A stretch of DNA of 64,000 nt. Source: Tolumonas auensis DSM 9187 (GTDB lineage: Bacteria; Pseudomonadota; Gammaproteobacteria; Enterobacterales; Aeromonadaceae). The notes under the pieces were generated by a model. The model was not told the DNA's origin, did no database searches, and was given only the letters and a program-made list of their open reading frames with translations. Location of the stretch: NCBI RefSeq assembly GCF_000023065.1, contig NC_012691.1, positions 2,214,501-2,278,500 on the forward strand, written 5' to 3'. A program made the translations under genes and the position numbers. Shown piece after piece: positions 50,691 to 59,480 of the stretch (within the stretch, counting starts at the first letter, position 1; every line of letters begins with the position of its first letter).

Positions 50691-51599
50691 ATGTGGTTTA
50701 AAAACCTGCAACTGTACCGCTTTACTCGTCCGTTTGAACACGATGCTGACAGCCTGGAAAAAATGCTGCAGAGCCATCTGTTTTCGCCCTGTGGCAGTCA
50801 GGAGATGAGCAAATTCGGTTGGATTTCCCCGCTGGGAAAACATGCCGAAGTATTGGTGCATGAAGCACAGGGACAGATGTTGTTATGTGCTAAAAAAGAA
50901 GAAAAAGTGCTGCCGGCAGCCGTCATCAAAGACATGCTGCAGGAAAAAATCGATGAGATGGAAGCCGCTCAGGGCCGTGCACTGAAGAAGAAAGAGAAAG
51001 AATCGCTGAAAGAAGAGATCCTGCACACGCTGCTGCCTCGTGCCTTCCCGCGTTCCAGCCAGACGTTCTTATGGATCAATCCGGCAGAAAACTATCTGGT
51101 CGTCGATGCAGGTTCAGCGAAAAAAGCCGACGACGTATTATCTTTGTTGCGTAAATGTACCGGTAGTCTGCCAGTTGTACCGTTTGCACTGCAGAATCCA
51201 CCAGAAATTACCATGACTGAATGGTTAAATGCGGGAGCTGCGCCGGGTGGTTTCGTATTGGAAGATGAAGCCGAGCTGCGTTCTGCGCTGGAGCATGGCG
51301 GCATCATCCGCTGTAAAGAGCAGGATCTGGTCACTGAAGAGATCAAAGCGCATTTGCTGGCCGATAAAATGGTCACCAAACTGGCTCTGAACTGGTCTGA
51401 TACCGTTAGTTTCGTTTTAGCTGATGATTTATCGATCAAACGCCTGAAATTCAGCGAAGAATTACGCGAACAGAATGAAGATGTGATTTCTGAAGACCAT
51501 GTTGCCCGCATGGATGCCGACTTTGCGCTGATGACCGGCGAACTGGCAAAATTCGTTCCTGAGCTGGTTGCTGCGCTCGGCGGAGAAAAAGCGGAATAA
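50691..51599 (+). CDS. rdgC: Recombination-associated protein RdgC
   Basis: 302 aa (E. coli 303), start at 50691 after TGAGGTCGCC. The N-terminus MWFKNLQLYRFTRPF and CGSQEMSKFGWISPLG are diagnostic. RdgC forms a ring around double-stranded DNA and limits RecA action. Divergent from the acetyltransferase gene and ends at a clear terminator. Confidence 0.96.
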   Translation: MWFKNLQLYRFTRPFEHDADSLEKMLQSHLFSPCGSQEMSKFGWISPLGKHAEVLVHEAQGQMLLCAKKEEKVLPAAVIKDMLQEKIDEMEAAQGRALKKKEKESLKEEILHTLLPRAFPRSSQTFLWINPAENYLVVDAGSAKKADDVLSLLRKCTGSLPVVPFALQNPPEITMTEWLNAGAAPGGFVLEDEAELRSALEHGGIIRCKEQDLVTEEIKAHLLADKMVTKLALNWSDTVSFVLADDLSIKRLKFSEELREQNEDVISEDHVARMDADFALMTGELAKFVPELVAALGGEKAE

Positions 51600-51638
51600 C
51601 CGCATCCGTTCAGATCCAAACCAGATAAAAACACTGGT

Positions 51639-51676
51639 AAAAACAGCGGGAATGAGAATTTCATCCCGCTGTTTTT
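51639..51676 (+). terminator. Intrinsic terminator of rdgC
   Basis: Perfect 13-bp stem AAAAACAGCGGGA / TCCCGCTGTTTTT with a 12-base loop; the right arm itself gives the T-run. Confidence 0.9.
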
Positions 51677-51775
51677 ACAGATATATCCTTAATACCCCTT
51701 TCCAGAGTACAATCCCGCGCCCGATGCCATCAGGTGGCATCTTACTGACCTGTGATCAGACCAAGAGAGAACAAC

Positions 51776-53140
51776 ATGTTTAAACCAGAATTACTGTCTC
51801 CGGCGGGAACGCTGAAGAATATGCGTTATGCCTATGCTTACGGTGCAGACGCTGTTTATGCCGGCCAGCCCCGTTACAGCCTGCGTGTGCGCAATAACGA
51901 ATTTGATCATGCCAATCTGCAATTGGGGATCAACGAAGCGCATGACTTAGGGAAAAAGTTGTATGTGGTAGCCAATATTCAGCCGCATAACTCCAAGCTA
52001 AAAACCTTCGTGCGCGACATGAAACCCGTGATTGATATGGGACCGGATGCCTTAATTATGTCCGATCCGGGCCTGATCATGATGGTGCGTGAGCACTTCC
52101 CGGAAATGCCGGTGCATCTGTCGGTTCAAGCCAACGCCGTAAACTGGGCGACTGTGAAATTCTGGGAAAAAATGGGGCTGGAGCGCGTGATCCTGTCGCG
52201 TGAGCTTTCCATTGAAGAAATTGAAGAAATCCGCCAGCAATGTCCGGATATCGAACTGGAAGTGTTTGTGCATGGCGCACTGTGCATGGCCTACTCCGGC
52301 CGCTGCCTGCTGTCCGGTTATCTGAACAAACGCGACCCGAATCAGGGTACCTGCACCAACTCCTGCCGCTGGGAATATAACGTACACGAAGGCAAACAGG
52401 ATGATGTTGGCCAGATCGTGCACAAACAAGAGCCGATCCCGGTCAAGGTTGAACCAACGCTGGGTATTGGCGCGCCAAGTGATGCATTAGTGTTACTGGA
52501 AGAGAAAAACCGTCCGGGTGAATTCATGACCGCGTTCGAAGATGAACACGGCACTTATATCATGAACTCCCGCGATCTGCGTGCAATCCAGCATGTTGAG
52601 CGTCTGAGTAAACTGGGCGTGCATTCGCTGAAAATTGAAGGCCGGACTAAATCTTTTTACTACTGCGCACGTACTGCACAAGTATACCGTCAGGCCATTG
52701 ATGACGCTGCAGCCGGTAAACCGTTTAATGCCAACCTGATGGGTACACTGGAAAATCTGGCGCACCGCGGATACACCGAAGGTTTCCTGCGTCGTCATGT
52801 GCATTCTGACTATCAGAATTACGACTACGGTTACTCGGTTTCCGACAGCCAGCAGTTTGTCGGTGAAGTGCTGGAACGCAGTGCTAACGGCATGGCTAAA
52901 ATTGCGGTGAAAAATAAATTCCTTGTCGGTAACAGCATGGAATTGATGACACCACAGGGCAATTTAAGCTTCCAGCTTGCGCATATGGAAAACAAGAAAG
53001 GTGAGCAGATTGAAGTCGCGCCGGGTGATGGTCATATTGTCGAAATCCCGGTGCCGGAAAATGTCGATCTGAATTACGGTATTTTACTGCGTAATCTGGA
53101 TGACAAAGAAAGCACCCGCCAACCGCATGCGGTGGCTTAA
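51776..53140 (+). CDS. trhP: TrhP (YegQ), U32-family tRNA hydroxylation protein
   Basis: 454 aa from ATG 51776 (after AAGAGAGAAC), the length of E. coli YegQ (453). The U32 signature region is EVFVHGALCMAYSGRCLLSG followed by RDPNQGTCTNSCRW, giving the cysteines thought to hold an Fe-S cluster. Family knowledge: TrhP makes 5-hydroxyuridine at position 34 of several tRNAs, using prephenate. The stop codon is immediately followed by the ATG of a ferredoxin gene, and a glutaredoxin follows that, consistent with an Fe-S-dependent reaction. Confidence 0.92.
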   Translation: MFKPELLSPAGTLKNMRYAYAYGADAVYAGQPRYSLRVRNNEFDHANLQLGINEAHDLGKKLYVVANIQPHNSKLKTFVRDMKPVIDMGPDALIMSDPGLIMMVREHFPEMPVHLSVQANAVNWATVKFWEKMGLERVILSRELSIEEIEEIRQQCPDIELEVFVHGALCMAYSGRCLLSGYLNKRDPNQGTCTNSCRWEYNVHEGKQDDVGQIVHKQEPIPVKVEPTLGIGAPSDALVLLEEKNRPGEFMTAFEDEHGTYIMNSRDLRAIQHVERLSKLGVHSLKIEGRTKSFYYCARTAQVYRQAIDDAAAGKPFNANLMGTLENLAHRGYTEGFLRRHVHSDYQNYDYGYSVSDSQQFVGEVLERSANGMAKIAVKNKFLVGNSMELMTPQGNLSFQLAHMENKKGEQIEVAPGDGHIVEIPVPENVDLNYGILLRNLDDKESTRQPHAVA

Positions 53141-53395
53141 ATGGCGCTACTGATCACTGAGGCTTGCACTAACTGCGATATGTGCGAACCGGAATGTCCG
53201 AATCAGGCCATTTATATGGGCGATAAGGTGTATGAAATTATGCCTGATCGCTGTACCGAATGTGTGGGCTTCTATGAGGAGCCCACCTGCGTACGGGTGT
53301 GTCCGATCAACTGCATTATCAGTGATCCGGCACATCCGGAATCAGAACTTGAATTACTCAATAAATTTATATCGCTATACGAAAAAGGAGACTAA
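53141..53395 (+). CDS. yfhL: YfhL-family 2x[4Fe-4S] ferredoxin
   Basis: 84 aa with two cluster motifs: CTNCDMCEPECP, and CTECVGFYEEPTCVRVCP with the enlarged spacing of the Alvin-type/YfhL ferredoxins. It starts directly on the base after the trhP stop, with no gap, so it is translated by coupling. Likely electron or cluster donor for TrhP; elsewhere yfhL usually lies apart from yegQ. Confidence 0.92.
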   Translation: MALLITEACTNCDMCEPECPNQAIYMGDKVYEIMPDRCTECVGFYEEPTCVRVCPINCIISDPAHPESELELLNKFISLYEKGD

Positions 53396-53638
53396 ATGGA
53401 ACCAGTAATTATTTATGGCAAACCAGATTGCCCTTACTGTGAAATGGCAGTGAAGTTTTGCGAAGAACGCGACTTTGCTTTCACCTACATTGATATTTTT
53501 GCTACCGGCATGACAGTAGCTGATCTGCAGAAAAAAGTAGGTCAGCCAGTTCGCACCGTACCGCAAATCTTTGTTGGTAAAAAGCACGTAGGTGGTTATA
53601 CCGATTTTTACAAAGCGGTTACTGAAAACCTGCTGTAA
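53396..53638 (+). CDS. Glutaredoxin (CPYC type)
   Basis: 80 aa with the dithiol active site CPYC (residues 12-15) and TVPQIFVGKKHVGGYTDF, which binds glutathione (TVP and GG). It resembles GrxA/GrxC-type small glutaredoxins. The ATG begins right after the ferredoxin stop and uses the GGAGACTAA overlap as its ribosome binding site. Third gene of the trhP operon; may keep cysteines reduced. Confidence 0.93.
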   Translation: MEPVIIYGKPDCPYCEMAVKFCEERDFAFTYIDIFATGMTVADLQKKVGQPVRTVPQIFVGKKHVGGYTDFYKAVTENLL

Positions 53639-53791
53639 GTAAGCATTAACTCCGCCCGGAGTTCAGCAGCACGGATGCTGCTGGCGACTATTTCATCTTC
53701 CCGCCAAAAGAACATTGCCTGTTTCCTCCCCTCGCCCTATAATCGCGCCGTTTTCTAACCCCGTTCTTTAACATCCAGTGGTGAATCCATT

Positions 53792-54595
53792 ATGCATCCT
53801 ATGCTGAATATTGCTATCCGCGCAGCCCGTAGTGCTGGTCAGGTTATTGTGAAAAGTTTTGCTGATCCAAGCAAAATTGAAACCATGCAAAAGGCTATGA
53901 ACGATTTTGTTACAAACGTTGATCGTGAAGCGGAAAACGTGATCATTCAGACTATCAAAAAATCTTATCCTGACCACGCTATCGTGGCAGAAGAGAGCGG
54001 CTTTACCAGCGGCAAAGACGCTGACTACCAATGGATTATCGACCCACTGGATGGCACTACCAACTTCGTTAAAGGCATTCCTCATTTCGCTGTTTCTATT
54101 GCATTGCGCATTAAAGGCCGTACCGAAGTGGGCGTTGTTTATGACCCAATCCGTGATGAACTGTTTACCGCTTCCCGTGGTGCTGGCGCGCAGCTGAACG
54201 GCTACCGTCTGCGTTGCAGCAATGCCAAAGATCTGAACGGTTGTGTATTAGCCACTGCGTTCCCACATCGTCACCGTCACCATTACCAATCTTTCCTGAC
54301 TATGTTTAACAACATTTTCCAGGAATGTGCTGATATTCGCCGTGCCGGTGCTGCCAGTCTGGATCTGGCTTATGTGGCTGCTGGCCGCATGGACGGTTAC
54401 TGGGAACTGGGGCTGAAACCATGGGATCTGGCTGCTGGTGAGCTGATTGCCCGTGAAGCCGGTGCTATCGCTACCGATTTTGCCGGTGGTCATAACTATG
54501 ACAACAGCGGCAATATCGTTTGTGGCAACCCACGCATTGTGAAAGCACTGCTGGCGAAAATCCGCGAAGAATTACCAGAATCACTGGCTAAATAA
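53792..54595 (+). CDS. suhB: Inositol-1-monophosphatase SuhB
   Basis: 267 aa, same length as E. coli SuhB. Metal-binding motifs of the IMPase family: AEESG, WIIDPLDGTTNFVKG, and DLAAGELIAREAGAIATDF near the C-terminus. Besides phosphatase activity, SuhB joins the rRNA antitermination complex in enterobacteria. Start at 53792 has a modest GGTGA site. Monocistronic; the 150-bp upstream gap has a small hairpin (CAGCAGCA/TGCTGCTG) without a T-run. Confidence 0.96.
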   Translation: MHPMLNIAIRAARSAGQVIVKSFADPSKIETMQKAMNDFVTNVDREAENVIIQTIKKSYPDHAIVAEESGFTSGKDADYQWIIDPLDGTTNFVKGIPHFAVSIALRIKGRTEVGVVYDPIRDELFTASRGAGAQLNGYRLRCSNAKDLNGCVLATAFPHRHRHHYQSFLTMFNNIFQECADIRRAGAASLDLAYVAAGRMDGYWELGLKPWDLAAGELIAREAGAIATDFAGGHNYDNSGNIVCGNPRIVKALLAKIREELPESLAK

Positions 54596-54611
54596 GTAAA
54601 CAAAAAACTCG

Positions 54612-54639
54612 GATGTGCTACCGTTTTCGGTAGCACATC
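54612..54639 (-). terminator. Hairpin terminator of benE (overlaps its end)
   Basis: Perfect 12-bp stem GATGTGCTACCG / CGGTAGCACATC with a TTTT loop. On the minus strand GAGTTTTTTG follows. It includes the benE stop codon. It may also stop suhB transcripts, though no T-run follows on that side. Confidence 0.78.
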
Positions 54640-55769
54640 ATGACGATAACACCTACCACCAGCCCCCAGAACGCAGAACCAATTCCCCACAAGCTCAACC
54701 CACTGGCAGTCACCAGAAACGTCAGTAATGCCGCTTCCCGCTGATGCTCATCATGCAATGCTGCATGCAAACTCGCCCCTATCGTGCCGAACAGTGCAAT
54801 GCCTGCTACCCCCATGATCAATGCGCCCGGTAATATGGCAAACAAAGTCACGATACTGGCACCAAACACTCCCGCAATCAGATAACCGATTCCGGCAAAA
54901 ACCGCCGCTTTGTAACGTTGCTTCGGCTCTTCATGTGCTTCCGTTCCCATACAAATAGCAGCTGTAATTGCTGCCAGATTAATGGCAAAACACCCCAGTG
55001 GAGCCAGCAGAACATTAATCACACCAGTCACTGTCAGCGAAGCAGACACCGGCGTCTGATAGCCGTTAGCCCTCATTACCGCAATGCCCGGCAGATTTTG
55101 CGATGCCATGGTGACGATAAACAGTGGTAAACCAACCCCGAGTAATGTCGCTATATCAAAAGCTGGCCATGTCAGTACCGGAGAAACAAACGTAAGCGGT
55201 TGACTATTGTTCTGCAGTAATCCCTGTTGCCAGGCCACAATCCCTCCGGCAATCAGAACAAACAGGATCGCGTAACGCGGATAAAACCGCTTCGCCAGCA
55301 GATAAACCAGCAACATACTGATAATCAGCGCTGGCTGTAGCGGCATTTGCTCAAACACTTTCATACCAAAACGCACCAGCACCCCGGCTAACATTGCCGA
55401 TGCCAATGCCGTCGGGATCTTATGCATCAGTCGCGCAAATAATCCGGTGACGCCACACAGCGTGATCAGCAATGCGGAAAACAAAAACGCACCTGTGGCA
55501 AGCGCTGGCGAGACGCCCTGTAAGCTGCTGATCAGCAATGCCGCGCCCGGTGTGGACCAGGCGGTCAGGATCGGCTGACGATAATAAAGCGACAGGATCA
55601 GCGTGCTTAATCCCGAGCCGATGCTGAGTGCAAACAGCCATGAACTGGTCAGCTGCGCATTCGCCCCACTCATACTGTTGGCTGCCTGAAAAATCAGGGC
55701 CACGGAGCTACTGAAGGCGACCAGATTAGCAACCACACCGGCGACTGGTAAACTTAATGCAAAACGCAT
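54618..55769 (-). CDS. BenE-family (YdcO-like) aromatic acid/H+ symporter
   Basis: 383 aa, about 12 hydrophobic helices. The family marks are the N-terminal NLVAFSSSVALIFQAA, TAWSTPGAALLISS and the late NLPGIAVMRANGYQTPVSASL with GCFAINLAAITAAICMG. The BenE/YdcO family belongs to the nucleobase-cation symporter fold; some members carry benzoate, and the substrate of YdcO is unknown. It is divergent from an XRE-cupin regulator, as ydcO and ydcN are in E. coli. Confidence 0.88.
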   Translation of the reverse strand: MRFALSLPVAGVVANLVAFSSSVALIFQAANSMSGANAQLTSSWLFALSIGSGLSTLILSLYYRQPILTAWSTPGAALLISSLQGVSPALATGAFLFSALLITLCGVTGLFARLMHKIPTALASAMLAGVLVRFGMKVFEQMPLQPALIISMLLVYLLAKRFYPRYAILFVLIAGGIVAWQQGLLQNNSQPLTFVSPVLTWPAFDIATLLGVGLPLFIVTMASQNLPGIAVMRANGYQTPVSASLTVTGVINVLLAPLGCFAINLAAITAAICMGTEAHEEPKQRYKAAVFAGIGYLIAGVFGASIVTLFAILPGALIMGVAGIALFGTIGASLHAALHDEHQREAALLTFLVTASGLSLWGIGSAFWGLVVGVIVMMCYRKR

Positions 55770-55784
55770 GGCACTCCCTTTTTA

Positions 55785-55818
55785 CTGATATCCCGCATGA
55801 CCTGATATCCTGCATGAC
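55785..55818. repeat. 17-bp tandem duplication in the benE leader
   Basis: CTGATATCCCGCATGAC followed directly by CTGATATCCTGCATGAC, one mismatch. It lies 16 bp upstream of the benE start, between the operators and the gene, and may be a slippage product or part of the control region. Confidence 0.75.
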
Positions 55819-55853
55819 AATGTATTGCTGTCAGGCTAGGCTTAGCTCATTCA

Positions 55854-55908
55854 TGTGCGTTATAACGCTCAAATTATCATGCCTCATCGCTGTGCGCTAT
55901 AGCGCACA
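55854..55908. promoter_or_regulatory. Two palindromic operators between benE and the XRE-cupin gene
   Basis: Site 2 (55891-55908) is a perfect 18-bp palindrome, TGTGCGCTATAGCGCACA. Site 1 (55854-55871) is TGTGCGTTATAACGCTCA, the same motif with its right half imperfect. Centres are 37 bp apart. They fit binding sites for the regulator encoded next to them, controlling both divergent genes. Confidence 0.8.
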
Positions 55909-55929
55909 AACAGAAAAACGGGATACGGA

Positions 55930-56490
55930 ATGCAAGACTTAATCCGGCATATTGCTGCTACCCTTCAGCTGTTACGTAAACAACGCGGCTGGAGTCTGGA
56001 TAAAACCGCTGCCGCTACCGGTGTCAGTAAGGCCATGCTCGGGCAGATTGAGCGTGGAGAATCAAGCCCGACCGTGGCCACTTTATGGAAGATTGCCACA
56101 GGGTTTGAGACCTCCTTCTCGACCTTTCTTGAGCCATCGGTTCAGTTGCAGGATATCTGGCGGACGAGCGATTCATCTGCGGTACAGCATAGAAATAAGC
56201 ATGACATAGCCGCAAAAGCCGTTATTCCGTTTGATCCGCAATTCGGATTTGAATTGCTTCTGGTAACACTGCCGGCAGGCATTGAGCATCTTTCCGCGGC
56301 GCATGCTGATGGTGTGACTGAACATGTGATCCCGCTGGATGGTACTTTAGAGATCATGAGTGACGGACAATGGCATCCGCTGGACGCTGGTGATGCCATG
56401 CGTTTTGATGCCTCCCGCCCCCATGGCTATCGCAACCGGTCGGATCAGCCGGTCAGTTTTCACAATCTGATTTGTTACTCCGCGGATTAA
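55930..56490 (+). CDS. XRE-family regulator with C-terminal cupin (YdcN-like)
   Basis: 186 aa. The N-terminal HTH (about 9-65) reads LRKQRGWSLDKTAAATGVSKAMLGQIERGES; the C-terminal cupin sensor (about 105-183) has ADGVTEHVIPLDGTLEIM and DAGDAMRFDASRPHGYRN. Such proteins usually repress a neighbouring transporter and respond to a small molecule in the cupin. Divergent from benE, with two operators in between, so autoregulation is likely. Confidence 0.9.
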   Translation: MQDLIRHIAATLQLLRKQRGWSLDKTAAATGVSKAMLGQIERGESSPTVATLWKIATGFETSFSTFLEPSVQLQDIWRTSDSSAVQHRNKHDIAAKAVIPFDPQFGFELLLVTLPAGIEHLSAAHADGVTEHVIPLDGTLEIMSDGQWHPLDAGDAMRFDASRPHGYRNRSDQPVSFHNLICYSAD

Positions 56491-56605
56491 AAAGCTGAAT
56501 GCAGCAGAAAAACATGCGGTTTCCGTCAGAGGGGCCGACATTATCAACGCTATACTTTTAATGAGAATGATCCGAATCGGTTAATAAACAAGGAAGGGAC
56601 GTTAA

Positions 56606-58582
56606 TTGCCTAATAAAATACTGGGTTTTATCACCAGACGATGGCTTTATACGCTCATTCCTGGTTTGGTATTTATCCTGGGATTACTTCTGACCTGGAT
56701 TACGGTTTCCAATATCCGGCAGCAGGAGACCAGCAAGATCCTTTCTGAATTCAGAATCAGGGCAAATGAACTGGCAGCCGGCCTGGAACGGCGACTGACC
56801 TATAACGGTGAAATTCTGCAAGGTGTAGCCGGATTATTAGCCAGTAGTGATCATGTGTCCCGAGATGAGTTTCAACGTTATATCCGGCAATTGAAACTAT
56901 CCGTTTATTATCCGGGAATTCAGTCCATTGGTTACAGCACGCTTATACCTGAAACAGAAAAACAACAGCATATCGCCAAAATCAGAGCGGAAGGTTTTAC
57001 TGATTATGACATCCGGCCAGCCGGAGAACGGGAGTTCTACTCGTCCGTAATATTTGTTGAGCCACTGAACTCGCGGAATCAGCAGATCATGGGTTATGAC
57101 ATGCTGTCAGAACCGGTGAAAATGAACGCAGCCGGGCAAGCCCGGGATCTGGCTGCGGCCGTTATGACCGGTAAAATCACTCTGCAGCAGGAAACAGAAC
57201 AGCCGCCCCAATCCGGCATCTTCATATTCAGCCCGATTTATCAAAACAATATGCCGGTTTATACCATCGAACAACGCAGGAACGCGCTGACCGGTTGGGT
57301 TTATGCGGAAATACGGCTTCAGGAGCTTCTGACCCATTATCTGCAGCAGGGCTATCCTGATTTTTCCCGCAAAATTGCTCTCCGGCTCTATTCAGGGAAA
57401 CACCCCGGTTCGCCGGAATTGATGATTGATACCTACCCGCCGGATTTATCGCATTCCGACGAAGACGAGATGATCAGGTCCTCTGAGATCCTGGGTTCTG
57501 ACTGGACATTGCATATCAAACCCCTACCGGCCTACTGGACGAGTGCAGGTTCAGAGAAAAGCAGCAACATAGCCATTCAGGCAGGCATTATTCTGAGCTT
57601 ACTTTCCGCCTTCCTCAGCTATGTTTTAGCCAATTCACATCTTCAGGTTAGAACAGCCTTAACTGAACGCAGAAAAAATGAAGCCGCGATGCAGTTAGCG
57701 AGTACCGTGCTGGATGCCAGCCCCGGCGGGATCATGGTAACCGATGCGGACAAACGTATTATCGCCGTCAATCCGGCTTTTACCCGGATCACCGGGTATG
57801 CTTTGGAAGATATCCTGCATCAGAATCCCCGAATACTCTCCTCCGGCCAGCAGGATGAAATGTTTTACCAAACCATGTGGCAATCAATAGAGCAACATGG
57901 TTACTGGGAAGGTGAATTGATCAACCGGCGCAAAGATGGTCAGCTGCTTCCTGAACTTCTGTCAATCAGCAAGGTATTCGATAAAGAAGGCAATGTGATG
58001 AATTACGTTGGGATGTTTCTGGATATATCCGCACGGCGGGAAGCGGAAGCCAGGATCCAATATCTCGCACATCATGATTATCTGACCAATTTGCCAAATC
58101 GTTTGTTATTAGTTGAACACGCAACGCAGGCACTCACTCTGGCCCGTCGTTACAAAAGACGCATGGCTATCTTCTATATTGATCTGGACCGGTTTAAACC
58201 AATCAATGATCAATATGGGCACAATGTGGGCGATGTGATACTGAAAACGGTGGCACAGCGTCTGCTCAGCATCGTAAGAGAATCTGATACCGTATGCCGT
58301 CAGGGTGGTGATGAGTTTGTGATCCTGCTGCCTGAATTTATGGATACCGACAGTCTCGAAATACTGGCGATTAAACTGCGGGATGAGATACAGAAACCCA
58401 GCATGGCTAACGGTTATCAGCTTACGATTTCAGCCAGTATTGGCATCGCCACCTATCCGGATAACGGCGATACGGTTGATGCCATTATCCAGAGTGCCGA
58501 TACCGCCATGTATAGCGCCAAAGCAGATAAAGAAAAACATATCTGCTTTGCCCCTTCCATACCAACCGCCAAAGAAGACTGA
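56606..58582 (+). CDS. CHASE-PAS-GGDEF diguanylate cyclase
   Basis: 658 aa membrane receptor making cyclic di-GMP. Helix 1 at about 14-34, periplasmic CHASE domain (about 75-300, with YYPGIQSIGYSTLI and YDIRPAGEREFYSSVIF), helix 2 at about 320-341, PAS (about 362-478), GGDEF domain (about 485-650) with RQGGDEF (GGDEF at 567-571). The inhibitory site RESD (558-561) lies five residues before it, so product feedback is likely. The start is a TTG at 56606 behind a strong AAGGAAGGG site. No EAL domain. Confidence 0.92.
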   Translation: MPNKILGFITRRWLYTLIPGLVFILGLLLTWITVSNIRQQETSKILSEFRIRANELAAGLERRLTYNGEILQGVAGLLASSDHVSRDEFQRYIRQLKLSVYYPGIQSIGYSTLIPETEKQQHIAKIRAEGFTDYDIRPAGEREFYSSVIFVEPLNSRNQQIMGYDMLSEPVKMNAAGQARDLAAAVMTGKITLQQETEQPPQSGIFIFSPIYQNNMPVYTIEQRRNALTGWVYAEIRLQELLTHYLQQGYPDFSRKIALRLYSGKHPGSPELMIDTYPPDLSHSDEDEMIRSSEILGSDWTLHIKPLPAYWTSAGSEKSSNIAIQAGIILSLLSAFLSYVLANSHLQVRTALTERRKNEAAMQLASTVLDASPGGIMVTDADKRIIAVNPAFTRITGYALEDILHQNPRILSSGQQDEMFYQTMWQSIEQHGYWEGELINRRKDGQLLPELLSISKVFDKEGNVMNYVGMFLDISARREAEARIQYLAHHDYLTNLPNRLLLVEHATQALTLARRYKRRMAIFYIDLDRFKPINDQYGHNVGDVILKTVAQRLLSIVRESDTVCRQGGDEFVILLPEFMDTDSLEILAIKLRDEIQKPSMANGYQLTISASIGIATYPDNGDTVDAIIQSADTAMYSAKADKEKHICFAPSIPTAKED

Positions 58583-59401
58583 TTATCCCCGCGCGTATTT
58601 TGCCGCTTGCTGAAACAGTTCATCGCTGGGGCGAATTCCGGTATAAAGCACAAATTGTTCAACAGCCTGAATGGCAAAAACGTCCGCCCCGGTGATGACC
58701 TTTTTCCCCTGCGCTTTGGCATAACGGATCAATGGCGTTTCAGGCGGTAATGCCACCACATCAAAAACAACCTGAGCAGCATTAATTGTTTCTTCGGTAA
58801 AAGACAGTGTTTCAGCCTCTGCCCCACCCGCCATGCCGATTGGGGTGACGTTGATAAGCAAATCAGCCTGAATACCAGCCATCTCTGCCGCCCATTCAAA
58901 TCCATACAAACCAGCGAGATGTTTTCCGGCTTCTTCATTACGAGCCACGATACAGCCTTTTTTAAATCCGGCATCTTTCAGCGCACAAGCCACGGCTTTG
59001 GCCATGCCACCGCTACCGCGTAAGACGAAGGTCAGCTGATTGGAAACCTGATGCTCCGCCAGTAATTTGGCAATCGCAATGTAATCGGTGTTATAGGCTT
59101 TGAGGTAACCATTGGTGTTTACAATGGTATTCACCGAGTCAATGGCTTTGGCTGACGGATCCAGCTCATCCACCATTGGAATACAGGCTTCCTTGAAAGG
59201 CATCGAAATCGCACAGCCACGGATGCCTAAGGCACGCACACCGCCAATGGCAGCAGCCAGATCTGTGGTGGTAAAAGCTTTATAGAGGTAGTCGAGATCT
59301 AACGCATCATATAAGAAGTTATGGAAACGGGTGCCGAAGTTACTGGGGCGCGCCGCCAGTGACATGCAAACCGTAGTGTCTTTGTTTAATTGTCGGGTCA
59401 T
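58583..59401 (-). CDS. Shikimate dehydrogenase-like protein (HI0607/SDH-L type)
   Basis: 272 aa. It has the catalytic Lys70 (SMPFKEAC) and Asp106 (AYNTDYIA) of the AroE family and a Rossmann region with RGSGGMAKAV in place of the usual GAGGAxR. The substrate-binding SxS of AroE is altered (AARPSNFG), as in the SDH-L group, which reduces shikimate poorly and whose true substrate is not settled. A separate aroE would be expected elsewhere. Its stop codon abuts that of the convergent cyclase gene. Confidence 0.85.
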   Translation of the reverse strand: MTRQLNKDTTVCMSLAARPSNFGTRFHNFLYDALDLDYLYKAFTTTDLAAAIGGVRALGIRGCAISMPFKEACIPMVDELDPSAKAIDSVNTIVNTNGYLKAYNTDYIAIAKLLAEHQVSNQLTFVLRGSGGMAKAVACALKDAGFKKGCIVARNEEAGKHLAGLYGFEWAAEMAGIQADLLINVTPIGMAGGAEAETLSFTEETINAAQVVFDVVALPPETPLIRYAKAQGKKVITGADVFAIQAVEQFVLYTGIRPSDELFQQAAKYARG

Positions 59402-59480
59402 GCTGCAAGACTCCTGATGGGAAATGAAGGCGGAATAAGTGAATGCAGCGGATTAAATTACCAGTAAGGAATACAAATAC

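Noticed and set aside
53662-53690. CAGCAGCA/TGCTGCTG hairpin between glutaredoxin and suhB as a terminator
   Set aside because: No T-run follows on either strand, so termination cannot be claimed.
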